NCBI RefSeq assembly: GCF_002514725.1 | Contig: NZ_NTLB01000006.1 | Location: 124,001 to 188,000, forward strand | Origin: Mangrovitalea sediminis | GTDB lineage: Bacteria; Pseudomonadota; Gammaproteobacteria; Pseudomonadales; Oleiphilaceae | DNA: 64,000 bases | Direction of reading: 5' to 3' | In this document: positions 36,636 to 44,440 of the stretch, piece by piece | How the letters are laid out: each line of letters begins with the position of its first letter | Position numbering within the stretch: the first letter of the stretch is position 1 | Program-made: the position numbers and the translations under genes | The notes under the pieces: generated by a model | What the model was told of the DNA's origin: nothing | Seen by the model: only the letters and a program-made list of their open reading frames with translations | The model's database searches: none

Positions 36636-37385
36636 CTAAACCACTGAAGACTGACCTCGACGGACATCCAAACGCCGCTGGATCGCCTCAAAGAGGCTGT
36701 CCGTCGTCAAAGCGAGCAGGCCGATCAGGATCGCCCCCTGCAAAACGAAGGCAGTATTGCCGTTGATCAGTCCCGCGATTATCGGATCACCCAGTGTCCG
36801 CGCACCGATGGTGGAGCCGATCGCCGCCGTCGCGATATTGATGGTCACGGATGTCCTGACGCCGGCCAGTATCACGCGTGAGGCCAAGGGGAGCTCGATA
36901 CGAAACAGGATCTGCCACGGCGACATCCCCATTCCCTTCGCCGCCTCGAGCACCGTCGGACTGATACCATCCAGCCCTACCAGCGTATTGCGCAGCACCG
37001 GTAACAGACCATAGAGCCCCAAGGCGACCAAGGTCGGCGCTGCACCAAAACCCAATGCAGGGACGGACAACGCCAGCACCGCCACCGGCGGGAACGTCTG
37101 GCCAATAGAGGCTATCTGGCTCGCCAGAGGCAGGAAATCCCGTCCTCCGGGACGGGTCACCAGAATACCTGCAATCATCGCCGTCAGCGCAGCGGCCAGG
37201 CCCGAGGCAAACACCAGTTCAACATGCAGCCACAGCAGGTACAGGAAATCCTGGCGATTGTAGACGACCGTGCGTGTATCCGGCTGCAACCAGTGAAACA
37301 ATGGGGCCAGCCAAGACATACCGACGGTCGCCAGCAGCAACACGGCCAACCAGGTCAACGGCCGGAGCCAGGCCCGCCACATCAT
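36636..37385 (-). CDS. yehW: Osmoprotectant ABC transporter permease, YehW type
   Basis: 249 residues, about the size of E. coli YehW (243). Six or so helices surround the permease core QTFPPVAVLALSVPALGFGA and the EAA loop LEAAKGMGMSPWQILFRIEL. It is the last gene of a minus-strand binding protein-permease-ATPase-permease operon in the same order as E. coli osmF-yehY-yehX-yehW. Start and preceding stop overlap as TGATG (shared base 37385). Confidence 0.9.
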   Translation of the reverse strand: MMWRAWLRPLTWLAVLLLATVGMSWLAPLFHWLQPDTRTVVYNRQDFLYLLWLHVELVFASGLAAALTAMIAGILVTRPGGRDFLPLASQIASIGQTFPPVAVLALSVPALGFGAAPTLVALGLYGLLPVLRNTLVGLDGISPTVLEAAKGMGMSPWQILFRIELPLASRVILAGVRTSVTINIATAAIGSTIGARTLGDPIIAGLINGNTAFVLQGAILIGLLALTTDSLFEAIQRRLDVRRGQSSVV

Positions 37386-38332
37386 CAGAAACCTTCCGCC
37401 ATTAGTCGGGAGAGCCGTATAACCCCGACAGAGTCGCCATTCCCATCGACCACCCGCAAGCTCTCCCGATGGTGGCGGAACATCAACGACAACGCCTGCC
37501 TCAAGGTGTCTTCCATCAACAACGCCGGAGCCTCGCCCGACAGGTCGTCCGTCGGTGCCTCCCTGTCCAGCAGCTCGCTCACCTGCCGCAAAGCCGCGGC
37601 TTTCAGCCCCCGGTCCTGGCTACCGATCAGGTTTTCCACAAAGGCATTCGCCGGCCGCCTCAGAAGGACATCCGGCGAGTCATACTGCATCACTCTCCCC
37701 TCGTGCATCACCACAATGCGCGATGCCAGGCGTAGGGCCTCATCGATATCGTGCGTCACGAAGACAATGGTTTTGTGTAGCTGCGCCTGAATCCTCAACA
37801 TTTCCTGCTGAAGATTTTCCCGTGTGATAGCGTCCAGTGCGCCGAACGGCTCATCCATCAACAGGATATTCGGGTTACCCGCTAAGGCTCTTGCCACACC
37901 CACCCGCTGCGCCTGCCCGCCGGATAACGCATGGGGGAATTTGCCGGCAAAGGTTTCCGGCGGCAACCCCAACAGATTCAACAGCTCGGTGACCCGCGCC
38001 TCTATGTCGGCTGGGGACCAACCGAGCAAACGAGGGACCAGCCCGATGTTGCGGGCAACCGTCCAATGGGGGAACAGGCCAGTCCCCTGAATCGCATATC
38101 CAATACCCCGCCTCAGGGTTTGTGGATCGAAACTGGCAATCTGCCGACCGTCGATCAGGATGCGACCGGCATCGTGAGGCAACAGCCGGTTGATCATCCG
38201 TAGCGTGGTGGATTTGCCGCAACCGGACGACCCCACCAACACGCATACCTCGCCGGATTCCACCGTCAGCGACAGGTTGTCGACGGCAACACGGTCACCG
38301 AAACGCTTGGTGACGCCCTGTAGTTCGATCAT
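37385..38332 (-). CDS. yehX: Osmoprotectant ABC transporter ATPase, YehX type
   Basis: 315 residues from the ATG at 38332; a longer frame upstream only reads through the permease gene. Walker A GSSGCGKST, Q-loop AIQGTGLFP, signature LSGGQAQR, Walker B LLMDEPFGALD and H-loop FVTHDIDEA are all intact. A single CBS-like C-terminal region follows (residues 240-315). E. coli YehX has 308 residues. The start overlaps the permease stop by ATGA (38329-38332). Confidence 0.93.
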   Translation of the reverse strand: MIELQGVTKRFGDRVAVDNLSLTVESGEVCVLVGSSGCGKSTTLRMINRLLPHDAGRILIDGRQIASFDPQTLRRGIGYAIQGTGLFPHWTVARNIGLVPRLLGWSPADIEARVTELLNLLGLPPETFAGKFPHALSGGQAQRVGVARALAGNPNILLMDEPFGALDAITRENLQQEMLRIQAQLHKTIVFVTHDIDEALRLASRIVVMHEGRVMQYDSPDVLLRRPANAFVENLIGSQDRGLKAAALRQVSELLDREAPTDDLSGEAPALLMEDTLRQALSLMFRHHRESLRVVDGNGDSVGVIRLSRLMAEGF

Positions 38333-39507
38333 GAGGTTATCTCCGGAATCACTCGCCAGTGGCGGGCGAGCCATGAAAACAGGAGATCGGCCAACAACGC
38401 CAGGCCGATGGTCGGCAGGGCCCCAAGCAAGACCAGATCCATCGCTGCCTGCCCCAACCCCTGAAAGATGAAGGTACCCAGTCCTCCGGCACCGATCAGT
38501 GCTGCCACTGCCGTTAGCCCGATGGCCTGAATCGTCGTTACCCGCACACCTTCGATGATGACCGGCAACGCCAGCGGCCACTTGATCTGGCGAAACAGCT
38601 GGCTTTCGCTCATGCCCATGCCTCGCCCGGCTTCAAGAAGGTCGGCAGGGATTTCCGTTAACGCCACGAACGTATTACGTACCATCGGCAACAGGCTGTA
38701 GGCCACCAACGCCAGGGCCGCCGGCGCCCACCCGATGCCTCGAATCCCCAGGTCCCGCAATAAGGTGGAATGCGCTGAAAGGTAACTCAAGGGGGCAATC
38801 AACAGACCAAACAGTGCCAGACTGGGAATCGTCTGGACAAAGTTGACCAGCGCAAATACCGGACGCTGCCAGCGAGGCCTTCGGGTCATCGCCACGGCAA
38901 GGAAAAAGCTGACCACCAGGCTGACACCCACGGAACCGAGGGACAGTGCCAGATGCTGCTCCAGCACCGTTGCGAACTGATCGGACCGGTTATGGTACTC
39001 CCGAATCAGAGACAGCGCGTCTAAAGCCCCGGTTCGCACGTCATAGAACCAGACCACCAGCACGACTGCAGCGGTCATCAGGCGGCGCCATGTCCCCTTA
39101 TCGCGCAGTACCTCGATCATGATCAGCAGCAGGAAAAAGAGCAGGCACCAGAAGCCCGCACCGACCTCAACTCTGGCAAAGGGCTGGTCTGGCGACAGGT
39201 GTAGGCGTGAAAAGTGCGCCAATGACAGAGGAAGGCCGGCCAACAGCAGGATGGCCAGCACGTCGATAACCGTTCTGATCGTTTTCACTACCGGCATTCG
39301 CCAGGGTAGTGATGGCAGGATGATCAGCAGGGCCAATCCCACCAGATAGAAGGCAGACAGGCCTCCACCTATGGCGGAGAGCAGCGGGAAACCGGTCGCC
39401 GGGACAATCCTGTTTGGCTGGACACCCGCAAAATCCAGCGCCCAAACCAGGATAAGCGCCAGCCCCGCCAGGACCGGAATGACCCGATGAAAACCTCTCA
39501 AGCGCAA
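38329..39507 (-). CDS. yehY: Osmoprotectant ABC transporter permease, YehY type
   Basis: 392 residues, as for E. coli YehY (385) and much longer than the partner permease. The N-terminal half adds four to five extra helices (FHRVIPVLAGLALILVWALD onwards). The C-terminal half is a standard permease domain with QTIPSLALFGLLIAPLSYLS and the EAA loop LLEAGRGMGMSESQLFRQIK. It starts 3 bases after the osmF stop. Confidence 0.93.
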   Translation of the reverse strand: MRLRGFHRVIPVLAGLALILVWALDFAGVQPNRIVPATGFPLLSAIGGGLSAFYLVGLALLIILPSLPWRMPVVKTIRTVIDVLAILLLAGLPLSLAHFSRLHLSPDQPFARVEVGAGFWCLLFFLLLIMIEVLRDKGTWRRLMTAAVVLVVWFYDVRTGALDALSLIREYHNRSDQFATVLEQHLALSLGSVGVSLVVSFFLAVAMTRRPRWQRPVFALVNFVQTIPSLALFGLLIAPLSYLSAHSTLLRDLGIRGIGWAPAALALVAYSLLPMVRNTFVALTEIPADLLEAGRGMGMSESQLFRQIKWPLALPVIIEGVRVTTIQAIGLTAVAALIGAGGLGTFIFQGLGQAAMDLVLLGALPTIGLALLADLLFSWLARHWRVIPEITS

Positions 39508-39510
39508 ACT

Positions 39511-40428
39511 TTACTTCCGTTTCAACGAATCCAGGTATTTACGGGCAACCTGCTCGGCGGGTTCACCTTTGACCGCAACATCCGCATTCAAGCGCTGCAA
39601 CGTTTGCAGGCTGAGAGACTTGAACACCGGTGCCAACAACGTGGGAATGCGGGGATACGCTTTGAGAACCGCCTCCCGAATGATCGGCGTCGGCTCGTAA
39701 ACCGGCTGAACCCCCTTGGTATCCTTCATCACCCGGAGATCCAGCGCACTCAGGCCCCCATCAGTGCCGTAGGTCATAGCGCCGTTGACGCCGTTGGTTT
39801 TCAAGGCGGCAGCACGAATCGTCGCAGCAGTGTTGCCACCGGAAAGGATAACCAACTGGTCCTGTTTGAGCTTGAACCCATAGGCTTTTTCAAAAGCCGG
39901 CAAGGCGCTGGGAGAATTCACGAACTCGGCGCTGGCCGCAAATTTGAAATCGCCGCCCTGATTGATGTACTTGGCCAGGTCATCCAGGGTCTTGAGATGG
40001 TGCGCCCGCGCCAGATCCCCTCGAACACTCATAGCCCAGGTGTTATTGGCATGGGCCGGCGTCAGCCAGACGATTTTGTGGGCGGCATAGTCCAGCTTCT
40101 TAACGGCCTCGTAGCCCTGTTTGGCATTTTTCCAGACGGGGCTGTCTTTCTTATCGAAGAAGAAGGCGCCGTTACCGGTGTACTCCGGATAGATATCGAT
40201 CTCACCGGCAATAATCGCCTTGCGTACGATACTGGTGGCGCCCAGTTGCAGCCGGTTTTTCACCGGAATACCCGCGTCCTGCAGACGCAGCAGGATCAGG
40301 TTGCCCAGTACGGAACCCTCGGTGTCGATCTTGGAGGACACGACGACAGGGTTGGCAGCCTCTGCGCTCATACCTGTCAGCAACAGGGCAAAAAAGACCA
40401 AGGTTTGACAGCGTGTTAACCAGGACAC
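39511..40428 (-). CDS. osmF: Osmoprotectant-binding protein, OsmF/YehZ type
   Basis: 305 residues from a GTG at 40428 preceded by AGAGGAAG. The signal peptide ends near MSAEA-AN. The OpuAC-like domain includes VVVSSKIDTEGSVLGNLILL, GEIDIYPEYTGNGAFFF, TPAHANNTWAMSVR and MTYGTDGGLSALDL. In E. coli the OsmF-YehYXW importer is RpoS- and salt-induced and has low affinity for glycine betaine. This is the second osmoprotectant system in the window. Confidence 0.93.
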   Translation of the reverse strand: MSWLTRCQTLVFFALLLTGMSAEAANPVVVSSKIDTEGSVLGNLILLRLQDAGIPVKNRLQLGATSIVRKAIIAGEIDIYPEYTGNGAFFFDKKDSPVWKNAKQGYEAVKKLDYAAHKIVWLTPAHANNTWAMSVRGDLARAHHLKTLDDLAKYINQGGDFKFAASAEFVNSPSALPAFEKAYGFKLKQDQLVILSGGNTAATIRAAALKTNGVNGAMTYGTDGGLSALDLRVMKDTKGVQPVYEPTPIIREAVLKAYPRIPTLLAPVFKSLSLQTLQRLNADVAVKGEPAEQVARKYLDSLKRK

Positions 40429-40494
40429 GGCGCTTCCTCTTATTGTCGTTAATGATCCAGTTTCCGGTGCAGCAAGACTGCGCTCCGGCCCGCG

Positions 40495-40923
40495 CTATTT
40501 TGCAAACAGTTGAGACAGGTCGTTAAAGGCTTTGAATTCCAGGGCATTGCCTGACGGGTCGAGAAAGAACATCGTCGCCTGCTCGCCCGTCTGGCCCTCA
40601 AAGCGGATGTAGGGTTCGATCTTGAACTGGACTCCCGCAGCGACCAGCCGGTCACGCAATGCCTTCCAATCCGCCATGGTCAATACGATACCGAAATGGG
40701 GAACCGGAACCTCATGCCCATCCACAGGATTGTGATGTACCGTCTCAGGCACATCCTGTGGTGGCCGGTAATGGGCCACGATCTGGTGGCCAAACAGGTC
40801 GAAATCGATCCAGTTTTCCGAGCTGCGGCCCTCGGGACACCCCAGCACCTCGCCATAGAAATGACGGGCGGCCGCCAGATCGTTAACAGGGAAAGCCAGG
40901 TGAAAAGGTCGAAGCTCGCTCAT
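40495..40923 (-). CDS. VOC-superfamily protein (glyoxalase/extradiol dioxygenase-like)
   Basis: 142 residues from the ATG at 40923, preceded by AAGGAAA; a longer frame upstream has no support. The paired beta-alpha-beta modules start [20 protein letters not shown] and [20 protein letters not shown]. Metal ligands His in FHLAF, His in HFGIV and Glu in GNALEFKAF fit the VOC pattern. The substrate cannot be named. The gene ends about 65 bases before the osmF start on the same strand. Confidence 0.9.
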   Translation of the reverse strand: MSELRPFHLAFPVNDLAAARHFYGEVLGCPEGRSSENWIDFDLFGHQIVAHYRPPQDVPETVHHNPVDGHEVPVPHFGIVLTMADWKALRDRLVAAGVQFKIEPYIRFEGQTGEQATMFFLDPSGNALEFKAFNDLSQLFAK

Positions 40924-41232
40924 GGTGTTTTCCTTCCGGTTGAAGCCGACAGAGCGCACCACGCCATAGATGCCATCGATCTGAACCTGAGCTAACGCAG
41001 ACTCAACAACCACATCAGGCTGGCCGCATGATTTCCTTCGCATTGAACCATGATCCATGCATCGGTGCAGCCCCTATTGGTCGTATTCACCAAGGGGATT
41101 TTCGACGAAGAGCGGTCTTGGGGATCGCCCGGCGAGGCTCGTTATCGAGCGGGCGAACTGCAGGAGGGCATTAATCCGGTCAGATGGGCGCCTACGGCAA
41201 CAAGGCGTTCGGCGCCATCAGGCAGAGCCTTC
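40924..41232. other. Intergenic spacer before the VOC gene
   Basis: These 309 bases are the upstream region of the VOC gene and the downstream region of the peptidoglycan-binding protein gene. I see no gene, RNA or strong terminator. Confidence 0.4.
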
Positions 41233-41583
41233 TTACTTCATCAGCGCCTTTTCAGTCTCGCTGTCCAGACGACCGGTAACCTTCAGTTTATGGGCCTTCT
41301 GGAAGGACATGATCGCCCGCTCCGTACGATGCCCCATAAAACCATCAGCCTTCAATTTGGCGCCGTGACGGTTCAAGGCTTCCTGAGCCTTTTTCACCGT
41401 GGCACTGCGGTGCATCTTCCGATGGTGCTTCTTCACGACGTGCTTGCCGGCCTCGGCTTTCATTTCCTTGGCGGGAGCAGCCGGCTTCGCATCGTTAGCA
41501 GCCATTGCCGCCAACGGGAGTGCAGACATCGATCCAGCCAAAACAGCGGCTACCATTATCCTTTTCATTGTTGCTTTCGGCAT
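41233..41583 (-). CDS. Exported peptidoglycan-binding domain protein
   Basis: 116 residues; the ATG at 41583 has GAGGAA upstream, and an ATG five codons later is an alternative. A signal peptide (MKRIMVAAVLAGSMSALPLA, cleavage near AMA-AN) leads to a Lys/His/Ala-rich linker and a PG_binding_1 domain (VKKAQEALNRHGAKLKADGF, RTERAIMSFQKAHKLKVTG). It probably binds the cell wall non-catalytically. The linker is highly basic. Confidence 0.88.
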   Translation of the reverse strand: MPKATMKRIMVAAVLAGSMSALPLAAMAANDAKPAAPAKEMKAEAGKHVVKKHHRKMHRSATVKKAQEALNRHGAKLKADGFMGHRTERAIMSFQKAHKLKVTGRLDSETEKALMK

Positions 41584-41769
41584 TGCCAGTTTCCTCAGTA
41601 AACAATCTGCCGTTACGTTGCTCGCGACATCTCACAGGCTTTACCTGGGCGAGCGCGATCCGGTATAAGACAGTCAATTCCAATTTTCAGCAGACACTGA
41701 TCGAACAATTTTCTTGATGAAGATCAAGTTTTTCACTACATCGAACGATTCTAGGCGAATGACCGACCG

Positions 41770-42525
41770 ATGAAGCCCCTATCCAAGGCGCAATCACGAC
41801 AGGATCGGCCGTCTGCAGGCGACCTGGCCCGGCAATGGGCGTCGCTATCGCCAAAGGACGCCATTGCCCTGCAACGCGCAGAGGCCGGGCGTATCATCCT
41901 GCAGGATCAGTTGCCGGCGCGCATTAACACTGTCGCGGGTGTCGATGTGGGCTTTGAAGACAAAAACACTGCCCGGGCGGCTGTCGTCGTCCTTCGACTT
42001 AGCGATCTCTCACCACTGGACTACAGTATTGCACGGCAACCTGTGGCGTTTCCCTATATACCCGGGCTGCTGTCATTCAGGGAATGTCCGGTCATACTGA
42101 AGGCGCTCGAACAGCTCAGTGAGCAACCCGACCTGTTGCTTTGTGACGGCCAGGGGATCGCGCATCCCCGGCGCCTGGGCATAGCCTCCCACATTGGACT
42201 CCTGACAGGCCTTCCCAGCATTGGCGTCGCCAAAAGCCGCCTCACCGGGCAACATGGCCCGGTACCGGAGAACAGGGGCGAGTGGACACCGCTCACGGAT
42301 GGCGCAGAATGCATTGGCGCGGTCCTGCGCACACGGGCGGGCGTTAACCCTCTGTATGTCTCAGCGGGGCATCGCATCAGCCTGCCCACAGCGATCGACT
42401 ACGTCATGGCCTGCACTACCCGCTACCGCCTACCCGAAACGACCCGCTGGGCCGATGGCATCGCTTCGGCACGAGGTCAGCGCTGGCTGAACCAGCTCAC
42501 GTCCCTGGGCAAACACTGTAACTGA
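41770..42525 (+). CDS. nfi: Endonuclease V (deoxyinosine 3' endonuclease)
   Basis: 251 residues, slightly longer than E. coli Nfi (223), with about 25 extra residues at the N-terminus. The catalytic and wedge motifs are visible: AGVDVGFED, YIPGLLSFRE, CDGQGIAHPRRLGIASHIG, IGVAKSRLTG and PLYVSAGHRISL. It nicks DNA near deaminated bases. The gene is alone, divergent from the peptidoglycan-binding gene. Confidence 0.94.
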   Translation: MKPLSKAQSRQDRPSAGDLARQWASLSPKDAIALQRAEAGRIILQDQLPARINTVAGVDVGFEDKNTARAAVVVLRLSDLSPLDYSIARQPVAFPYIPGLLSFRECPVILKALEQLSEQPDLLLCDGQGIAHPRRLGIASHIGLLTGLPSIGVAKSRLTGQHGPVPENRGEWTPLTDGAECIGAVLRTRAGVNPLYVSAGHRISLPTAIDYVMACTTRYRLPETTRWADGIASARGQRWLNQLTSLGKHCN

Positions 42526-42633
42526 CAAGGCCCTGAAACCGACCGAAAGTCGTCTCTGTTGATCCAGCGCAACTCCCCGCAAACCAACTCTTTCTACCAT
42601 GTGCCTCTTTACTTTTGTGAGGAGAAAAATCGC

Positions 42634-43422
42634 ATGCCCGCCGATCCTATCGAGCTGTATAACGACGGGAACCACAAATGCCTGATGTTCGACTCCCTGG
42701 TCACCGGTGACGGTGTCCAATCCAACCAGTTCCTGATCCTCGATGGCGAAGACAGCGCCTTGATTGATCCCGGCGGCGACCTAACCTTTACCCCCCTGCA
42801 GGTCGCCGCTTCGCGTTACATGAGATTGGATGCCCTCACCTACGTCTTGGCCTCCCACCAGGACCCCGACATCATCGCCGCCCTCGACCGCTGGCTGGTT
42901 CACAGCCAATGTAAGGTGGTCACCTCAAAGCTCTGGGCGCGATTCCTGCCTCACCTTGCATCAGGGCATGTCAGCCGGAACCTCAAGGTCAACGTTTACG
43001 AGCGCATCGTCCCCATTCCGGACGAAGGCATGAACCTTCGCTTCGGCAAAAACAGTCTTCAATGCGTGCCGGCGCATTTCCTCCATTCCGTCGGAAACTT
43101 CCACTTCTACGATCCGGTTTCACGGATTCTGTTTTCCGGCGATATGGGTGCATCCATGGGGGACGGACAAAGTCCTGTCGAAGATTTCGATCGCCACGTT
43201 CCCTTTATGGAGGGATTCCATCGCCGCTATATGGCCTCCAACAAGGCCTGCCGGCTGTGGGCCAATGCGGTTCGTCATCTCGATATCGACATGATCGTTC
43301 CGCAACATGGGCGCCCATTCAAAGGTAAAATCATGGTCGGTCGTTTTCTGGACTGGGTATCAGAACTGGCCTGCGGTCTGGATCTCATGACAGAAGAGAG
43401 CTACCGCCCGCCTGAGGGCTGA
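42634..43422 (+). CDS. MBL-fold metallo-hydrolase, flavodiiron-like core without flavodoxin
   Basis: 262 residues from the ATG at 42634 (GAGGAGA upstream). The beta-lactamase-like fold carries ASHQDPDIIAAL where FDP proteins have HxExD, then HFLHSVGNFHFYDPVSRILF, SGDMGAS and PQHGRPFKG. This ligand set (H-x-D-x-D, H, D, H) suggests a diiron site of the flavodiiron/ODP group. The flavodoxin domain is absent. Proteins of this type have been linked to oxygen or redox sensing, but the role here is unassigned. Confidence 0.85.
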   Translation: MPADPIELYNDGNHKCLMFDSLVTGDGVQSNQFLILDGEDSALIDPGGDLTFTPLQVAASRYMRLDALTYVLASHQDPDIIAALDRWLVHSQCKVVTSKLWARFLPHLASGHVSRNLKVNVYERIVPIPDEGMNLRFGKNSLQCVPAHFLHSVGNFHFYDPVSRILFSGDMGASMGDGQSPVEDFDRHVPFMEGFHRRYMASNKACRLWANAVRHLDIDMIVPQHGRPFKGKIMVGRFLDWVSELACGLDLMTEESYRPPEG

Positions 43423-43440
43423 ACGGTTACTTCTCGACAG

Positions 43441-43518
43441 GGTCGTGAAAGCCAAGGCGGGCGATACAGGGAAATCGTCATTTGATATATTCAGCAGATA
43501 ATGACAGCTTTCACGACC
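43441..43518. repeat. Perfect 12-bp inverted repeat flanking 54 bases
   Basis: GGTCGTGAAAGC (43441-43452) and its exact complement GCTTTCACGACC (43507-43518) flank 54 AT-richer bases that include ttgatatattc. It lies between the MBL gene stop and the binding-protein start. It might be a promoter with two operator half-sites, an RNA stem, or a small element; none is proven. Confidence 0.5.
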
Positions 43519-43600
43519 AAGTATGGGCCGCGAGGGATACGCCCTCAAGAAACAAAAGTACGGATACGGGCCGTCAGCTTTGCAGAAGGTGTGAAGAACC

Positions 43601-44440
43601 ATGAGGTCAATTCCTTCAGCCGCTATCCGTGCTATTGTCTGCGCCTTATTGCTGATCGCAGCCAGCCCCAAAGTGCTGGCAGACGGCTCAATCACCTTCT
43701 TTCTGGAAGATGAGCCCATCTATACCTCCAGCTCCCAGGAAACACCCGGTTTCCTGATGGAAATCGTCCTGAAAATGGCCGATACCATGAACCTGAAACC
43801 CAACGTTCGCTTTCTGCCCTGGAGGCGAGCCCAATTTTTGGCCATGCGCACACCCAATGCGATGATTTTCCCGCTGACCCGGACGTCCATGCGCGAGCAT
43901 CATTACCGCTGGATCTGCAAACTCTTCGATGTTCCGGTCATGTTTATCAACAAGGTGGGTACCCGGAAAATCGATACTCCGGCGCAAGCAAAGAAGGTTA
44001 GAGGAATTGGCGTCATCATTGGCACGCCGCAGGAAGAACGCCTGAAAGCGTTCGGCATCCCTTATGTCGCCATGCCCGGTGACCAGTTGTATGCGGCTCT
44101 CGAGCAAAACCAGGTTTCAGCCATCTACACCGCTAAACCTGAGGCCATACTGGGTTGGCGAGAGGCGGGATATCGGGAACCCCTTCAATTCGGCCAAACC
44201 CAGCAAGTGCTTTCACTGTGGATTGCGGCCAACCAGGACTCCCCTGCCGTGAATACGGCCGACTGGCAAGAGGCCTTGGCGAAGATCAAGCAGAGCGGCT
44301 ATTACAACACCATACTGCATAAATATTTTGGTGCTGAAGCAGCCCAGCTGGTACCGCATCACGGGGTTACGGACGAGTTGTCCGCAATAAAACGTTCGAA
44401 GTCTGCCACCGGTAGTGGCCGGGAAAACAGGTATCCCTGA
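43601..44440 (+). CDS. Periplasmic solute-binding protein, SBP_bac_3-like
   Basis: 279 residues with a signal peptide (ending near KVLA-DG). The fold follows the amino-acid-type extracellular binding family: EDEPIYTSSSQETPGFLMEI, WRRAQFLAMRTPNAMIFPLT, VRGIGVIIGTPQEERLKAFG and DQLYAALEQNQVSAIYTAKP. No ABC permease is adjacent, so it may be an orphan sensor input. Its last 82 bases overlap the 3' end of the convergent GGDEF/EAL gene, so the very basic C-terminus is translated from DNA shared with that gene. Confidence 0.87.
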   Translation: MRSIPSAAIRAIVCALLLIAASPKVLADGSITFFLEDEPIYTSSSQETPGFLMEIVLKMADTMNLKPNVRFLPWRRAQFLAMRTPNAMIFPLTRTSMREHHYRWICKLFDVPVMFINKVGTRKIDTPAQAKKVRGIGVIIGTPQEERLKAFGIPYVAMPGDQLYAALEQNQVSAIYTAKPEAILGWREAGYREPLQFGQTQQVLSLWIAANQDSPAVNTADWQEALAKIKQSGYYNTILHKYFGAEAAQLVPHHGVTDELSAIKRSKSATGSGRENRYP

